Assembly: GCF_030440515.1 (NCBI RefSeq)
Contig: NZ_CP076543.1
Span: 1,178,001-1,242,000 of the forward strand
DNA length: 64,000 bases
Reading direction: 5' to 3'
Source: Streptomyces xanthophaeus
Lineage (GTDB): Bacteria; Actinomycetota; Actinomycetes; Streptomycetales; Streptomycetaceae
The stretch's first letter is position 1. The number at the start of each line of letters is the position of its first letter. This document shows positions 8,667-18,053 of this stretch, one piece after another. Under the pieces are notes generated by a model. The model saw only the letters and a list, made by a program, of their open reading frames with translations, had not been told where the DNA came from and searched no databases. The position numbers and the translations under genes were made by a program.

Positions 8667-9746
8667 ATGCGAAAGATGCTTCTGCGGCGCCCGGTCACGG
8701 GAAAGGCGCTGGTCGTGAGTGCCCTGCTGGCCCTGGCCGTACCGGGAATCGCGTACGCCAACACGGTCGGCGTGACCGTGAAGACCCCGGGCGCCACCAT
8801 GGGACCCGGCTCCGCCTTCTCCGAGATATCCACCAACGCCGCCTGTAGCAGCGGCCTGATCTCCGGTGGCGGGATCGCCCAGGCCATCGGCACCGGCACC
8901 TCGTCGAACGGCAACAAGATCAACGGCACCTCGCCGAGCCCCGACGGCAGCACCGAGTACACCGGCTCCACAGGCGTGGTCGGGACCGACGTGGCCTACT
9001 GGCTCGGCATCGGCGGCAGCGGCGGCGCGGTGAACGCCTCCTTCTCCAGCACGCCGTACGCCATGTGCTTCACCAGCAACCTGATCAACCACACCCAGGT
9101 GGTCATGAACAAGATCGCCGGACCCACCACCAGCGGGACGGTGGGCCTGGTCACCGCGAGCTGCCCGGCCAACACCCGCCTGATCGGCGGCGGCGCCCGC
9201 ATCACCCCGGCGAGCGTCGGCAGCCTCAAGCCCATCGCGAGCTTCCCCACCTTCAACGACTCCGCCCACGGCTTCGGCCAGAAGGCCGCGGCCGACGGCG
9301 AGAACAACCCCGACTCCTGGACCGCGGTCGGCTGGAACGGAGGCGGCGGCAACAGCAACAACACCACGTACGCCTACGCGATCTGCAGCGGCAACAACAT
9401 CGACATCAGCGGTGCCACCGTCAAGGTCCGCCACAGCGAGGTGAGCGGCCCGACCGCGGCCACCAGCGGCCAGACGGTCACGGTGGGCTGCGGCGGCAAC
9501 GACGGAAAGCTGGTCGCCGGAGGCGCCGCGATCAGCGGTGGCGGCGTCACGACCACCAACTTCACCGGACCCGGATCGGTCGGCGACCACCTCAACGGCA
9601 GCTACCCGAGCAACTCCGGCGGCACCCCGGTCGGTGACGGAACCACCACCGCCGCCTACTGGACGGCCGTCACCCACACCGGCGGGGGCAGCTCGCCGGG
9701 CACCTACTCCGATGCCTGGGCGCTGTGCGCCGACGACGGCGTCTGA
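8667..9746 (+). CDS. Secreted protein of unknown function, Gly/Ser/Thr/Asn-rich
   Basis: A 359-residue exported protein. The signal peptide runs to about residue 30 (MRKMLLRRP, hydrophobic LVVSALLALAVPGIAYA, cleavage before NTVGV). The mature part contains internally similar units built around a V-x2-CP/GCGG strand followed by LIGGGARI, KLVAGGAAISGG or GLISGGGIAQ, then a long polar loop and a YAICSG, YAMCFTS or DAWALCADD strand. This suggests three or more repeats of one beta-rich module, each with a cysteine pair. The ATG follows GAAGGGGAA. The next gene, 49 bp downstream, is also secreted and Gly-rich. No catalytic motif is seen. Confidence 0.85.
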   Translation: MRKMLLRRPVTGKALVVSALLALAVPGIAYANTVGVTVKTPGATMGPGSAFSEISTNAACSSGLISGGGIAQAIGTGTSSNGNKINGTSPSPDGSTEYTGSTGVVGTDVAYWLGIGGSGGAVNASFSSTPYAMCFTSNLINHTQVVMNKIAGPTTSGTVGLVTASCPANTRLIGGGARITPASVGSLKPIASFPTFNDSAHGFGQKAAADGENNPDSWTAVGWNGGGGNSNNTTYAYAICSGNNIDISGATVKVRHSEVSGPTAATSGQTVTVGCGGNDGKLVAGGAAISGGGVTTTNFTGPGSVGDHLNGSYPSNSGGTPVGDGTTTAAYWTAVTHTGGGSSPGTYSDAWALCADDGV

Positions 9747-9795
9747 GTCACCGGCAGCTCCCGTCCCCTCCCACGCACTCTCGTTTGGAACCTCA

Positions 9796-11595
9796 TTGAG
9801 CATTTTCAGATCCAGGACAGCAGTGGCGGCCGGCGTGACCGGCCTGCTGGCCGCCGTACTGGCGGCCGTGCCCGCGACCGCCGACCCGGCCGCGGCCCCG
9901 TCTCCGTGCGGCACGGGCGGCACCTTCACCGCCTCGCCCCCCACCTGCACCTACACGGCGGTCGGGACGGACACCTTCACCGTCCCCGAGGGCGTGGGCG
10001 CGGTCACCTTCGACGTGTTCGGAGCCGAGGGCGGCAGCGCGGCCGGCTTCGTCACCCCCAACCCCCCGAACGAGGGGGCGCCCGGCGGACTCGGCGGCGA
10101 GACCCGTGCGGCCCTCGCCGTGAGCGCGGGCCAGAACATCCAGATCACGGTGGGCGGGGCGGGCAGCTCCGGCAGTTCGCGCCGCGGCGAGTACGCCCGG
10201 CCCGGCGGCACCGGCCACGGGGCCGGCGGCGGCGGTGCTCACGGCGGGGGCGGCTCCGGCGGTGGCGCCACCGATGTGCGCACCGGTGCCTTCGGACCGG
10301 CCGACCGGATCCTCGTCGCCGGCGGCGGCGGGGGCGCGGGCAACGGCGGGCCCCTGCTGCGCGGCGGCCACGGCGGCGGCACGGCCGGTGAACCCGGCGG
10401 CCACGGCGGCGGTCCGGAGGGATCCGGCATCGGCGGCGGTGGCGCGACCCGGACCGAGCACGGGACCGGCAGCCGCACCTCCCCCCTCGGCGGCCCCGGA
10501 ATACCCGGAGGCGACATCGACCCCAACACCGGGCAGCCCAACCCGGGCAGCGGCGGCCCCGGCGGCAACGGGGCACGCGGCGGCAACGGAGGCGGAGGCG
10601 GTGGCGGAGGCTACTTCGGCGGAGGCGGCGGTTCCGGCGGCGGGAACCCCGACAACCTGTACGGGGCCGGCGGCGGGGGCGGCAGCGGCTTCGCGGCTCC
10701 CTCGGCCACCGGTGTCGCCCTCCTGCCGGGGGTGAACCGCGGCAACGGCAAGGCGGTCGTCTCGTTCCGGTACGGGACCTCGATTTCGGTGGCCGCGGAC
10801 ACCTCCGCGCCGCTGTTCGGGCATCCCGTGACCCTGACCGCGACCGCCACCCCGGCGAATCCGGCCGCGGGCACGGCGGGCGGGACGGTGACGTTCTTCG
10901 ACGGAACGACGGCGCTGGCGACCGTGCCGCTCGACGGCGGGCAGGCCCGCCTGCGCACCGCCGCGTTCCGGCCCGGCGCCCACGCGATCACCGCGACGTA
11001 CGGCGGGGACGCGAGCCACACGCCGAGCGCGACGCCCGGGCCGTCCGCCGTCACGGTCGGTTTCAGCCTGCCGTGCATCACGACGGCACGCGTCGGCGCC
11101 CTGACGGTGGCCGCCGGCCAGGCGCTCTGCATCGCCTCGGGCGGCAGCCAGACGGGCCCGGTCAAGGTGGCTCCGGGCGGATCCCTGGCGATCACGGACG
11201 CCCGTGTCACCGGGCCCGTGTCCGCCGAAGGCGCCCTGGCCCTCGACCTCTGCGGCTCGCACCTCACCGGGCCCGTCTCGGTGACGGACAGCGCCGGCTA
11301 CGTCCTGGCCGGCTCGGAGGACGGGTCGACCGGCTGCGGTGGCAACACCTTCCAGGGGCCGCTGACCATCGAAGGCAACACCGGTGGCCTCCAGGCCTCC
11401 GCCAACACGGTCACCGGACCGGTACGGATCGACCGCAACAGCGGCAGCGGACCGCTGCCCGGCGCGGACGTCCCGGCGTTCCGTGCCAACCGGGTCACCG
11501 GACCGCTGCGTTGTGAGGGCAACGCACCGGAGCTGGTGCAGACGGGCACCGTCGTCCAGGGGCCCCGCTCGGGCCAGTGCCGCCCGGCTCCGTAG
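9796..11595 (+). CDS. Large secreted glycine-rich protein with an Ig-like domain
   Basis: A 599-residue exported protein. The TTG start gives a signal peptide (FRSRTAVAAGVTGLLAAVLA, cleavage near ATA-DP). Residues about 45-110 form a beta domain (YTAVGTDTFTVPEGVGAVTF). About 110-310 is strongly glycine-rich (GGGG runs, GGHGGG), as in cell-surface glycine-rich proteins. About 320-415 is a bacterial Ig-like (Big_3_5) domain with GGTVTFFDGTTALATVPL and ITATYGGDASHTPSA. The last ~170 residues contain repeated T-GPV/ITGPV steps typical of a right-handed beta-helix. It is probably a surface or matrix protein, cotranscribed with 8667-9746. The ribosome site is weak, so the start is less certain than the product. 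Confidence 0.85.
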   Translation: MSIFRSRTAVAAGVTGLLAAVLAAVPATADPAAAPSPCGTGGTFTASPPTCTYTAVGTDTFTVPEGVGAVTFDVFGAEGGSAAGFVTPNPPNEGAPGGLGGETRAALAVSAGQNIQITVGGAGSSGSSRRGEYARPGGTGHGAGGGGAHGGGGSGGGATDVRTGAFGPADRILVAGGGGGAGNGGPLLRGGHGGGTAGEPGGHGGGPEGSGIGGGGATRTEHGTGSRTSPLGGPGIPGGDIDPNTGQPNPGSGGPGGNGARGGNGGGGGGGGYFGGGGGSGGGNPDNLYGAGGGGGSGFAAPSATGVALLPGVNRGNGKAVVSFRYGTSISVAADTSAPLFGHPVTLTATATPANPAAGTAGGTVTFFDGTTALATVPLDGGQARLRTAAFRPGAHAITATYGGDASHTPSATPGPSAVTVGFSLPCITTARVGALTVAAGQALCIASGGSQTGPVKVAPGGSLAITDARVTGPVSAEGALALDLCGSHLTGPVSVTDSAGYVLAGSEDGSTGCGGNTFQGPLTIEGNTGGLQASANTVTGPVRIDRNSGSGPLPGADVPAFRANRVTGPLRCEGNAPELVQTGTVVQGPRSGQCRPAP

Positions 11596-11664
11596 GCAGG
11601 CCTGCTCCGCGGCCACGTGTGGGTCGCGGCGGGCCGTGACCACGGGCGCCGTCGGCGCGCGCCG

Positions 11665-11707
11665 ACGGCGAGGCACCCGGGACGATCGGTCCCGGGTGCC
11701 TCGCCGT
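11665..11707. terminator. Strong 18-bp hairpin terminator
   Basis: A perfect 18-bp stem (11665-11682 with 11690-11707) has a 7-nt loop CGATCGG. It sits 70 bp after the glycine-rich protein stop and 35 bp before the molbindin start, separating the two units. Confidence 0.85.
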
Positions 11708-11729
11708 TCGCGGCCGGAGCGGCACCGCC

Positions 11730-11735
11730 TATGCT
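11730..11735 (+). promoter_or_regulatory. -10 element suggesting a leaderless mRNA for the molbindin gene
   Basis: TATGCT lies six bases before the GTG start codon at 11742, and there is no Shine-Dalgarno sequence between. That spacing puts the predicted transcription start on the start codon itself. A convincing -35 box is not visible. Confidence 0.4.
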
Positions 11736-11741
11736 GCGGGC

Positions 11742-12140
11742 GTGCCGTCGTACTCCGTGGGCCTCGCCGCCCAACTGCTGCGCGTGAGCCCCGAAACCGT
11801 CCGCCGGTGGGCCGAGACGGGCAGGCTGCCGGCCGACCGCGCCCCGGACGGTTCCCGGACCGTCGACGGCGTGGTCCTCGCCGCCTTCGCCAAGGAACGC
11901 GCCGCCGGAATGCACCCGTTGCCGCCGGGTACCGCGCTGACCTCCGTACGGAACTCCTTCGCCGGGATCGTCACCGCCGTACGGCTCGACGACGTGGCGG
12001 CCCGGGTGGAGATCCAGTCGGGACCGCACCACGTGGTGTCCGTGGTGACCAGGGAGTCGGTCGAGCAGCTCGGCATCATGGTCGGCTCGACCGTCACGGC
12101 CCGGGTGAAGTCCACCGAGGTCCACATCGCGTCACCGTAG
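11742..12140 (+). CDS. Molybdate-binding regulator: HTH (MerR/excisionase-like) fused to a TOBE domain
   Basis: A 132-residue protein. The N-terminal winged-helix reader (about 1-50: SVGLAAQLLRVSPETVRRWA, then a GRLPADR wing) is of the excisionase/MerR type. It is followed by one TOBE/Mop domain (about 66-130: NSFAGIVTAV, MVGSTVTARVKSTEVHI), which binds oxyanions such as molybdate. It probably senses molybdenum and controls nearby molybdoenzyme genes (inference). The GTG is preceded by a -10-like TATGCT and no ribosome site. Its 3' end overlaps the convergent PucR gene by 9 bases. Confidence 0.9.
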   Translation: MPSYSVGLAAQLLRVSPETVRRWAETGRLPADRAPDGSRTVDGVVLAAFAKERAAGMHPLPPGTALTSVRNSFAGIVTAVRLDDVAARVEIQSGPHHVVSVVTRESVEQLGIMVGSTVTARVKSTEVHIASP

Positions 12141-13616
12141 GTCCGGCGCGGCGCAGCGCAGCGCCGCGTACAGGTCCAACTTGTGGTCGAGGCGCGACAG
12201 GTCACGGCCCGTCAGGACCTCCACCCGCTCGATCCGGTAGTGCACCGTGTTCACGTGCAGGTGGAGCGCCTCCGCCGTACGGGCCCAGGAGCAGTTGTTG
12301 GCCAGGAAGACCTCCAGGGTCTCCCGCAGCATCCCGTCCCCGAGCGCTCCCAGGATCCGCGCCCCGTACACCGACCGCACCTCCGGCGGGATCCCCGCCA
12401 TCAGCTCGCCGAGGGTGTCCAGCTGCTCGACCCCGCGCACCGGGACCACCTCGTCCGCCGAGGTCAGCGCGAACCGGGCCTGGCTGAGCGAGGCCCGCAG
12501 CCCCTCCAGGCCCTCGGCCCGCGTGCCGAGGCCCAGCCGGAGATCCGACTGCGGCCCCCCGCACTGCCGGAGCATGGGCCACACCGCGCGCAGCGCCCCG
12601 GCCGTGTCGGTCGTTGCAGCCGGGTCCTCGTGCAGCACCGCCGCCGACCGCCCTACGGCGTACGCCGCGTTCTCCAGGTGGCGCAGGCCCTCCGCCAGGG
12701 CGTCGCCCGAGGTCGCCGCCAGGACCCGGTAGGCCCCTCCCACGGGCAGCCCGGCCCCCGCGAGCGCCTCCTCCAGGGCTCCGGTGTCGGCCGGCGCGGG
12801 GCCCGCGAGCGCCCCCTCCAGCACGCCGATCAGCTCCTGCCCGGCCAGCCGCTCCGCGGCGAGCCGGCGGGTCTGCCCGCTCCGGCTCTGGGCGAGCACC
12901 TCGGCGATCTCGTGGAGCACCCGCGGGGGCGCCGCGTCCGGGTCGGGCACGTGCAGCTGCCAGGCGTCGTACGGGGAGCTCTCGGTCTCGATGCGCAGCC
13001 AGACCCCGCCGCGCGCGGAGGCGGCCGACGCCTGCCGGGCGGGCAGCTCGGGGGCCGACGGCGTACGGGCCACCGTGCGGCCGCTGGCGGTGAGCAGGTA
13101 GCAGGACACCCGGCCGAGGTGCGCGCACGCCCGGTCCAGGAGTTCGTCCGGGTCGGCCCCCGCCTCCACGAGCCGGCTCAGCTCGCCGCGCACGTTCTCG
13201 GGGAGTGCGAAGAGCCGGGTCGGGCGGCGGCTCAGGTCGCCCCACTGGCGCAGGTACACGGCCTCGGTCACCGCCCGGAAGCTGGTGCGCGCAGGGACGG
13301 CCACGAGCGGCACCCGGTGGCTGCGGCAGGCGGCGACGACTTCGTCGGGGACCCTGCCGTGGGTCTCCTCCCCGGCCAGCAGCGCCGTGGCTCCGGCGTC
13401 GGCGAGCGCCCCCACGAAGCGGTCCGCCTTGGTCACGTCGCCCTCGGCCCACCACACCAGCCCGCTCAGCACGAGCTCCCCCGGCCCCAGGAAGCGGCCG
13501 GGCTCCTCCAGGTCGGTGGCGGTGACGCCGGCGACCTCCTGGCCGAGAAGGGCTTCCTCGCCCCAGAGCAGGCTGAGACCGAGGCTGTCGAGCTGGAGCA
13601 GGTCGTGGACGTGCAT
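12132..13616 (-). CDS. PucR-family transcriptional regulator
   Basis: A 494-residue regulator of the PucR type, which controls purine catabolism in Bacillus (family knowledge). The N-terminal PucR domain (about 5-125) has WGEEALLGQEVAGVTATDLE and GELVLSGLVWW. The middle region is GGDEF-like/CdaR. The C-terminal HTH_30 (about 430-485) has FLANNCSWARTAEALHLHVN followed by TVHYRIERV. The ATG at 13616 follows AAGGAG; an in-frame GTG-type codon upstream has no site. It is transcribed away from the xanthine-dehydrogenase-type operon starting at 13882, which strongly suggests it regulates that operon. Confidence 0.93.
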   Translation of the reverse strand: MHVHDLLQLDSLGLSLLWGEEALLGQEVAGVTATDLEEPGRFLGPGELVLSGLVWWAEGDVTKADRFVGALADAGATALLAGEETHGRVPDEVVAACRSHRVPLVAVPARTSFRAVTEAVYLRQWGDLSRRPTRLFALPENVRGELSRLVEAGADPDELLDRACAHLGRVSCYLLTASGRTVARTPSAPELPARQASAASARGGVWLRIETESSPYDAWQLHVPDPDAAPPRVLHEIAEVLAQSRSGQTRRLAAERLAGQELIGVLEGALAGPAPADTGALEEALAGAGLPVGGAYRVLAATSGDALAEGLRHLENAAYAVGRSAAVLHEDPAATTDTAGALRAVWPMLRQCGGPQSDLRLGLGTRAEGLEGLRASLSQARFALTSADEVVPVRGVEQLDTLGELMAGIPPEVRSVYGARILGALGDGMLRETLEVFLANNCSWARTAEALHLHVNTVHYRIERVEVLTGRDLSRLDHKLDLYAALRCAAPDLR

Positions 13617-13881
13617 GGCGGGGACTCCTTGCGGCGGGCGGATACCCACATTCGCGAGGCGAACAGAGGCTCAGCCATCGTAAATGCTAGGCGAAGCACC
13701 CGGTATGCCTCTTGGTTGATCCTCCAGGAGGGAGGGTTTCGGGCTCGTCCGATTCCGTGGCCGGGACCAGTCGTCCCCTCCCCGCTTCCGTTGGTTCACT
13801 GGCCGAAACCCCCCGGGTGGCACCCCTGCGTGACGCCCCCGGTGAAACCCCTTGTCAGGCCGGAAAGGCTGGTGGCGCGAA
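13617..13881. promoter_or_regulatory. Divergent regulatory region between pucR-like gene and xdh-like operon
   Basis: A 265-bp control region. It contains the inverted repeat TTCGC-GAG-GCGAA at 13651-13663 just upstream of the PucR gene, and a related GGCGAA half-site near 13692. These are candidate operators for the PucR-like regulator. The assignment is inference; no promoter boxes are certain. Confidence 0.45.
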
Positions 13882-14706
13882 TTGGATCTCAACACGGTGC
13901 TCGACGTGCGCGACGCCCGCCGCCGTGAACCCTGGCGTCCCGGCGACGCCTGGCTCGGCGGCGGCACGTACCTCTTCTCCGAGCCGCAGCCGCACATCCG
14001 CCGCCTCGTCGACCTCTCCCGCATGGGCTGGCCGCCCCTGTCCTGGCAGCCCGACGGCTCCCTCGACATCGCCGCGACCTGCACGATCACCGAGCTCTCG
14101 CGGTTCGCCCGGACCCTGCCGACCACGGCCGCCCCGCTCTTCGAGCAGTGCTGCCGGGCCTTCCTCGCCAGCTTCAAGATCTGGAACATGGCGACCGTCG
14201 GCGGCAACCTCTGCAACGGCCTGCCCGCCGGCCCGATGGTCTCCCTCACCGCCGGTCTCGACGGCACCGTCTTCCTCCAGGGCCAGGACGGCGCCACCCG
14301 CCGGATGCCCGTCACCGAGTTCATCCTCGGCGCCGGCGTGAAGAACCTGCGCGAGGGCGAGCTGCTGCGGTCCGTGCGCCTGCCCCCGAACGCGCTGGAC
14401 TCCCGTACGGCCTTCCGCCAGGCGTCCCTCTACGGACTCGGGCGCTCCGGCGCGCTGGTCATCGGCGCCTGCGACCCCGCCGACGGCTCCCTCGCCGTGA
14501 CGGTCTCCGCCGCCACCACCCGCCCCTTCCGCTTCTGGTTCGCGCTGCCGCCCACGGCCGCCGAACTGCGCGCGGCGATCGACGGCACCGTCCGCCCCGA
14601 CGAGTGGTACGACGACATCCACGGGCTGCCCGCATGGCGGCGCCACATGGCCCTGCGCCTTGCCGAGGAGATCCGCCGCGAGCTCACCACCGAGGACCAC
14701 CGATGA
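13882..14706 (+). CDS. FAD-binding subunit of a xanthine dehydrogenase-type molybdoenzyme
   Basis: A 274-residue medium subunit (XdhB/CoxM class) that binds FAD and passes electrons from the 2Fe-2S clusters to NAD+. The FAD-binding signatures are [14 protein letters not shown] (about residue 23) and [15 protein letters not shown] (about 104), the latter matching the family A-T-x-G-G-N-L pattern. The C-terminal CO-dehydrogenase flavoprotein domain covers about 150-270. The TTG at 13882 gives the usual M-D-L-N start; another TTG lies at 13852. Both lack a strong ribosome site. It overlaps the next gene by ATGA. Purine or aldehyde substrates are possible; the PucR neighbour favours a purine. Confidence 0.92.
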   Translation: MDLNTVLDVRDARRREPWRPGDAWLGGGTYLFSEPQPHIRRLVDLSRMGWPPLSWQPDGSLDIAATCTITELSRFARTLPTTAAPLFEQCCRAFLASFKIWNMATVGGNLCNGLPAGPMVSLTAGLDGTVFLQGQDGATRRMPVTEFILGAGVKNLREGELLRSVRLPPNALDSRTAFRQASLYGLGRSGALVIGACDPADGSLAVTVSAATTRPFRFWFALPPTAAELRAAIDGTVRPDEWYDDIHGLPAWRRHMALRLAEEIRRELTTEDHR

Positions 14707-17471
14707 CGTACGAGATCGAGATCAACAAGCGGCGTTTCGACACCGAGCCGCGGGCCGGCCAGTGCCTGCGCACCTACCTGCGCGAACGCGGCTGGTTCGG
14801 CGTGAAGAAGGGCTGCGACCAGGGCGACTGCGGGGCCTGCACGGTCCACGTCGACGGGCAGCCGGTGCACAGCTGTCTCTACCCGGCGGTCCGTGCCGAG
14901 GGCCGCAGCGTCACCACCGTGGAGGGCCTGGCCTGCTCCGGCGGCGAGCTGCACCCGGCGCAGCAGCAGTTCCTGGACGCCCAGGGCTTCCAGTGCGGCT
15001 TCTGCACCGCCGGTTTCCTGATGACCACCGCCGCCCTCCAGGCCGAGGAGGGCACCGCCCACGACGACGGCAAGCTCCAGGACCTCCCGCGCGCCTTCAA
15101 GGGCAACATCTGCCGCTGCACGGGCTATCGCGCCATCGAGGACGCCGTGCGCGGGGTCAAGCACACCGAGGCCCCGGAGGCCGGGCAGGCCGTGGGCAGG
15201 TCCCTGGGCGCCCCCGCCGGTCCCCTCGTCGTCACCGGCACCGCCCGCTACACCTTCGACGTCGAGGTGCCCGGGCTGCTGCACATGAAGCTGCTGCGCT
15301 CCCCGCACCCGCACGCCCGTATCGTCGGCATCGACACCACGGATGCCCTCCAGGTCCCGGGCGTCCACGCGGTCCTCACCCACCACGACGCCCCCGACCG
15401 GCTGTACTCGTCCGCACGCCACGAGCACCCGACCGAGGACCCGATGGACACCCGCGTCCTGGACGACGTGGTGCGCTTCGTCGGCCAGCGCGTGGCGGCC
15501 GTCGTCGCCGACAGCGAGCAGGCCGCCGAGGAGGGCTGCCGCCGGGTGGTCGTCACGTACGAGGAACTCCCGTACGTCATCGACCCGGAGGAGGCCATGC
15601 TGCCGGGCGCCCCCGTCCTCCACGCCAAGGGGCCCGAATCGGGGATCTTCCGCGCGGGGAACAACGTATGCGGCGAGGTCCACAACACGATCGGCGACAT
15701 GGAGAAGGGGTACGCGGAGGCCGACGTCGTCCTCGAGGAGACGTTCCAGACCCAGCGCGTGCAGCACGCCAGCCTGGAGACCCACGGCAGCGTCGCGTAC
15801 TTCGAACCGAAGGAGGAGGGCGACGGCGAGCGCATCACGGTCCGCTCCTCCACCCAGGCGCCGTTCCTGACCCGGCGGGCGCTGTGCGCCCTCTACGACC
15901 TGAACGAGGACGAGGTCCGCGTCGTCGCGGGCCGCGTGGGCGGCGGGTTCGGCGGCAAGCAGGAGATGCTGACCGAGGACATCGTGGTCCTCGCCGCCCT
16001 GAAGCTGCGCCGACCGGTGAAACTCGAATTCACCCGGGCCGAGCAGTTCTACGGTGCCACCACCCGCCACCCCTTCAAGATCACCATCAAGATCGGGGCC
16101 AAGGCCGACGGCACCCTCACCGCGCTGCGCATCCGCGTGGTCTCCAACACCGGCGCCTACGGCAACCACGGGCCGGCGGTCATGTTCCACAGCGTGGGCG
16201 AGTCCTTCGCCGTCTACAAGGCACCGAACAAGGAGGTGGAGGCGTACTCCGTCTACACCAACGGCGTCCCGGCCGGCGCCTTCCGCGGATACGGCCTGGG
16301 CCAGGTCCTCTTCGCCCTCGAATCGGTGATGGACGAGCTCGCCGTCCGGCTCGGCATGGACCCGCTCGAACTGCGCGAGAAGAACGTCATCGGCGCCGGC
16401 GACCACATGGTCACCCCGATCGGTCACGAGGAGGACCTCTTCATCGCCTCGTACGGGATGAAGCAGTGCATGGACGTGGTGCGCAAGGCCATCGCCGAGG
16501 ACCGCAGCCACGAGGACGTCCCGGAGGGCTGGCTCACCGGCACGGGATCGGCCGTCGCCATGATCGCGACCGGCCCGCCGGGCGGCCACTTCGCCGACGC
16601 CCGGGTGAGCCTGCTGCGCGACGGCACGTACGACATCGCGGTCGGCACCGCGGAGTTCGGCAACGGCACGACCACCGTCCACAAGCAGATCACGGCCGGC
16701 GCGCTGAACACGACGGTGGACCGGATCACCGTCCGCCAGTCCGACACCGACGTCGTCCGCCACGACACCGGCGCGTTCGGGTCGGCCGGCACGGTGGTGG
16801 CGGGCAAGGCGGTGATGCTGGCGGCGAACTCGCTCGCGGAGCGGCTGCAGACCTTCGCGGCCCGCCACACGGGCGTGGCCCGGCACCTGTGCAAGCTGCG
16901 GGCCGAGGCCTTCGACTGCGCGGGCCGGACCGTCACCCTCAAGGAGCTGTACGAGGCCGCGTACGACCAGGGCAAGCTGGAGGAGGTGGCCGCGGACGGC
17001 CACTGGACCGGCTCCCCCCGCTCGGTCGCCTTCAACGCCCAGTGGTTCCGCCTCGCCGTCGACCCGCACACCGGCGAGATGAAGATCCTGCGCAGCGTGC
17101 ACGCGGCGGACGCGGGCAAGGTCATGAACCCGATGCAGTGCCGCGGCCAGGTCGAGGGCGGCGTCGCGCAGGCACTCGGCGCGACCCTCTTCGAGACCGT
17201 ACGGGTGGACGAGCGCGGCGAGGTCACCACGGCCGCCTTCCGCCGTTACCGGCTCCCCCAGTACGCGGACGTCCCGCGCACCGAGGTCCATTTCATGGAG
17301 ACCTCGGACGCGATCGGCCCGCTCGGCGCCAAGTCGATGAGTGAGAGCCCCTTCAACCCGGTGGGCCCGGCCTTCGCCAACGCCCTGCGGGACGCGACCG
17401 GGGTGCGGTTCACGGAGCTGCCGGTCACCCGGGATGTCGTCTGGCAGAAGATGCAAGCTGCGAGGGAGTAG
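14703..17471 (+). CDS. Fused 2Fe-2S and molybdopterin-binding subunit of a xanthine dehydrogenase-type enzyme
   Basis: A 922-residue hydroxylase subunit. The N-terminal ferredoxin domain has cluster cysteines C38, C43, C46 and C58 ([15 protein letters not shown]). The second 2Fe-2S helical domain has C98/C101 and C137/C139 (QCGFC, CRCTGYR). From about 165 on is the aldehyde oxidase/xanthine dehydrogenase a/b hammerhead plus Mo-cofactor domain, with [32 protein letters not shown] and [12 protein letters not shown], where the active-site glutamate is expected. The Fe-S and Mo parts are separate polypeptides or ordered differently in many bacteria; here they are one chain following the FAD subunit. 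Translationally coupled (ATGA). Mo-cofactor insertion needs genes outside the window. Confidence 0.94.
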   Translation: MTYEIEINKRRFDTEPRAGQCLRTYLRERGWFGVKKGCDQGDCGACTVHVDGQPVHSCLYPAVRAEGRSVTTVEGLACSGGELHPAQQQFLDAQGFQCGFCTAGFLMTTAALQAEEGTAHDDGKLQDLPRAFKGNICRCTGYRAIEDAVRGVKHTEAPEAGQAVGRSLGAPAGPLVVTGTARYTFDVEVPGLLHMKLLRSPHPHARIVGIDTTDALQVPGVHAVLTHHDAPDRLYSSARHEHPTEDPMDTRVLDDVVRFVGQRVAAVVADSEQAAEEGCRRVVVTYEELPYVIDPEEAMLPGAPVLHAKGPESGIFRAGNNVCGEVHNTIGDMEKGYAEADVVLEETFQTQRVQHASLETHGSVAYFEPKEEGDGERITVRSSTQAPFLTRRALCALYDLNEDEVRVVAGRVGGGFGGKQEMLTEDIVVLAALKLRRPVKLEFTRAEQFYGATTRHPFKITIKIGAKADGTLTALRIRVVSNTGAYGNHGPAVMFHSVGESFAVYKAPNKEVEAYSVYTNGVPAGAFRGYGLGQVLFALESVMDELAVRLGMDPLELREKNVIGAGDHMVTPIGHEEDLFIASYGMKQCMDVVRKAIAEDRSHEDVPEGWLTGTGSAVAMIATGPPGGHFADARVSLLRDGTYDIAVGTAEFGNGTTTVHKQITAGALNTTVDRITVRQSDTDVVRHDTGAFGSAGTVVAGKAVMLAANSLAERLQTFAARHTGVARHLCKLRAEAFDCAGRTVTLKELYEAAYDQGKLEEVAADGHWTGSPRSVAFNAQWFRLAVDPHTGEMKILRSVHAADAGKVMNPMQCRGQVEGGVAQALGATLFETVRVDERGEVTTAAFRRYRLPQYADVPRTEVHFMETSDAIGPLGAKSMSESPFNPVGPAFANALRDATGVRFTELPVTRDVVWQKMQAARE

Positions 17472-17554
17472 AACACGCTCAGATGCAACTCACATAGTGA
17501 GATGAGGGTGGCAGATACGTTTCCCGGGCGAGGGGATCTGGGAATCGGGCCCGT

Positions 17555-17995
17555 ATGGCCAAACTGATGCTGCACGGAGATCTCGACCGCCCGGCCCTGC
17601 TCAGCGTCGCCGACCTGCGCGAATGGGAGCAGCACCGGGCCAAGGTGGTGTTCGACTGCGCGACGAACGGCCCGCAGCACCACGTCTTCGACGGCGTGCT
17701 GCTGCGTGACGTGGTCGCGAGCGCGGGCCCTGCCTTCGACGCCCGGCGCCGCAAGGACCGCTCGCGCTTCCTGCTGGCGGTCAGCGGCGGGGACGGCCAC
17801 CACAGCGTCCTCGCCTGGGCCGAGCTGGACGCCGACTTCGGAGGCAGTCCGGTGCTGCTGGCCACCCGTCTGGACGGGGAGGACCTGGACGAGTCCGGGG
17901 CCCAGCTGGTGGTGCCCTCGGACCGGTGCGGGGCGCGCTATGTCAGCGCGGTCACGCACGTGTGGTTCGGCGCCCTGGCGGCGCCGGGCATCTGA
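17555..17995 (+). CDS. Small molybdopterin-dependent oxidoreductase-domain protein
   Basis: A 146-residue cytosolic protein resembling a stand-alone oxidoreductase molybdopterin-binding domain (sulfite oxidase/YuiH fold). FDCATNGPQHHVFDGVLLRD holds the cysteine that would ligate Mo, followed by a VSGGDGHHSVLAWAEL strand and a LVVPSDRCGARYVSAVTHV segment, where the family has V/L-x-P-x2-R/C-G-x-R-x2-K/S. It is shorter than catalytic members and has no signal peptide. It lies 84 bp behind the xdh-like operon on the same strand, supporting a molybdenum role. The ribosome site is poor. Confidence 0.82.
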   Translation: MAKLMLHGDLDRPALLSVADLREWEQHRAKVVFDCATNGPQHHVFDGVLLRDVVASAGPAFDARRRKDRSRFLLAVSGGDGHHSVLAWAELDADFGGSPVLLATRLDGEDLDESGAQLVVPSDRCGARYVSAVTHVWFGALAAPGI

Positions 17996-18053
17996 GCCCG
18001 GCCGGGACCGTACGACGCCGGGACCGGCCTACGGTGCGAACGGCAGGGCCGGT

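Noticed and set aside
14430..17456. Very long minus-strand open frame opposite the molybdopterin subunit gene
   Set aside because: Antisense shadow of a high-GC gene: residues are Val/Asp/Gly/Arg-biased with no motif, while the plus strand carries full Fe-S and Mo signatures.
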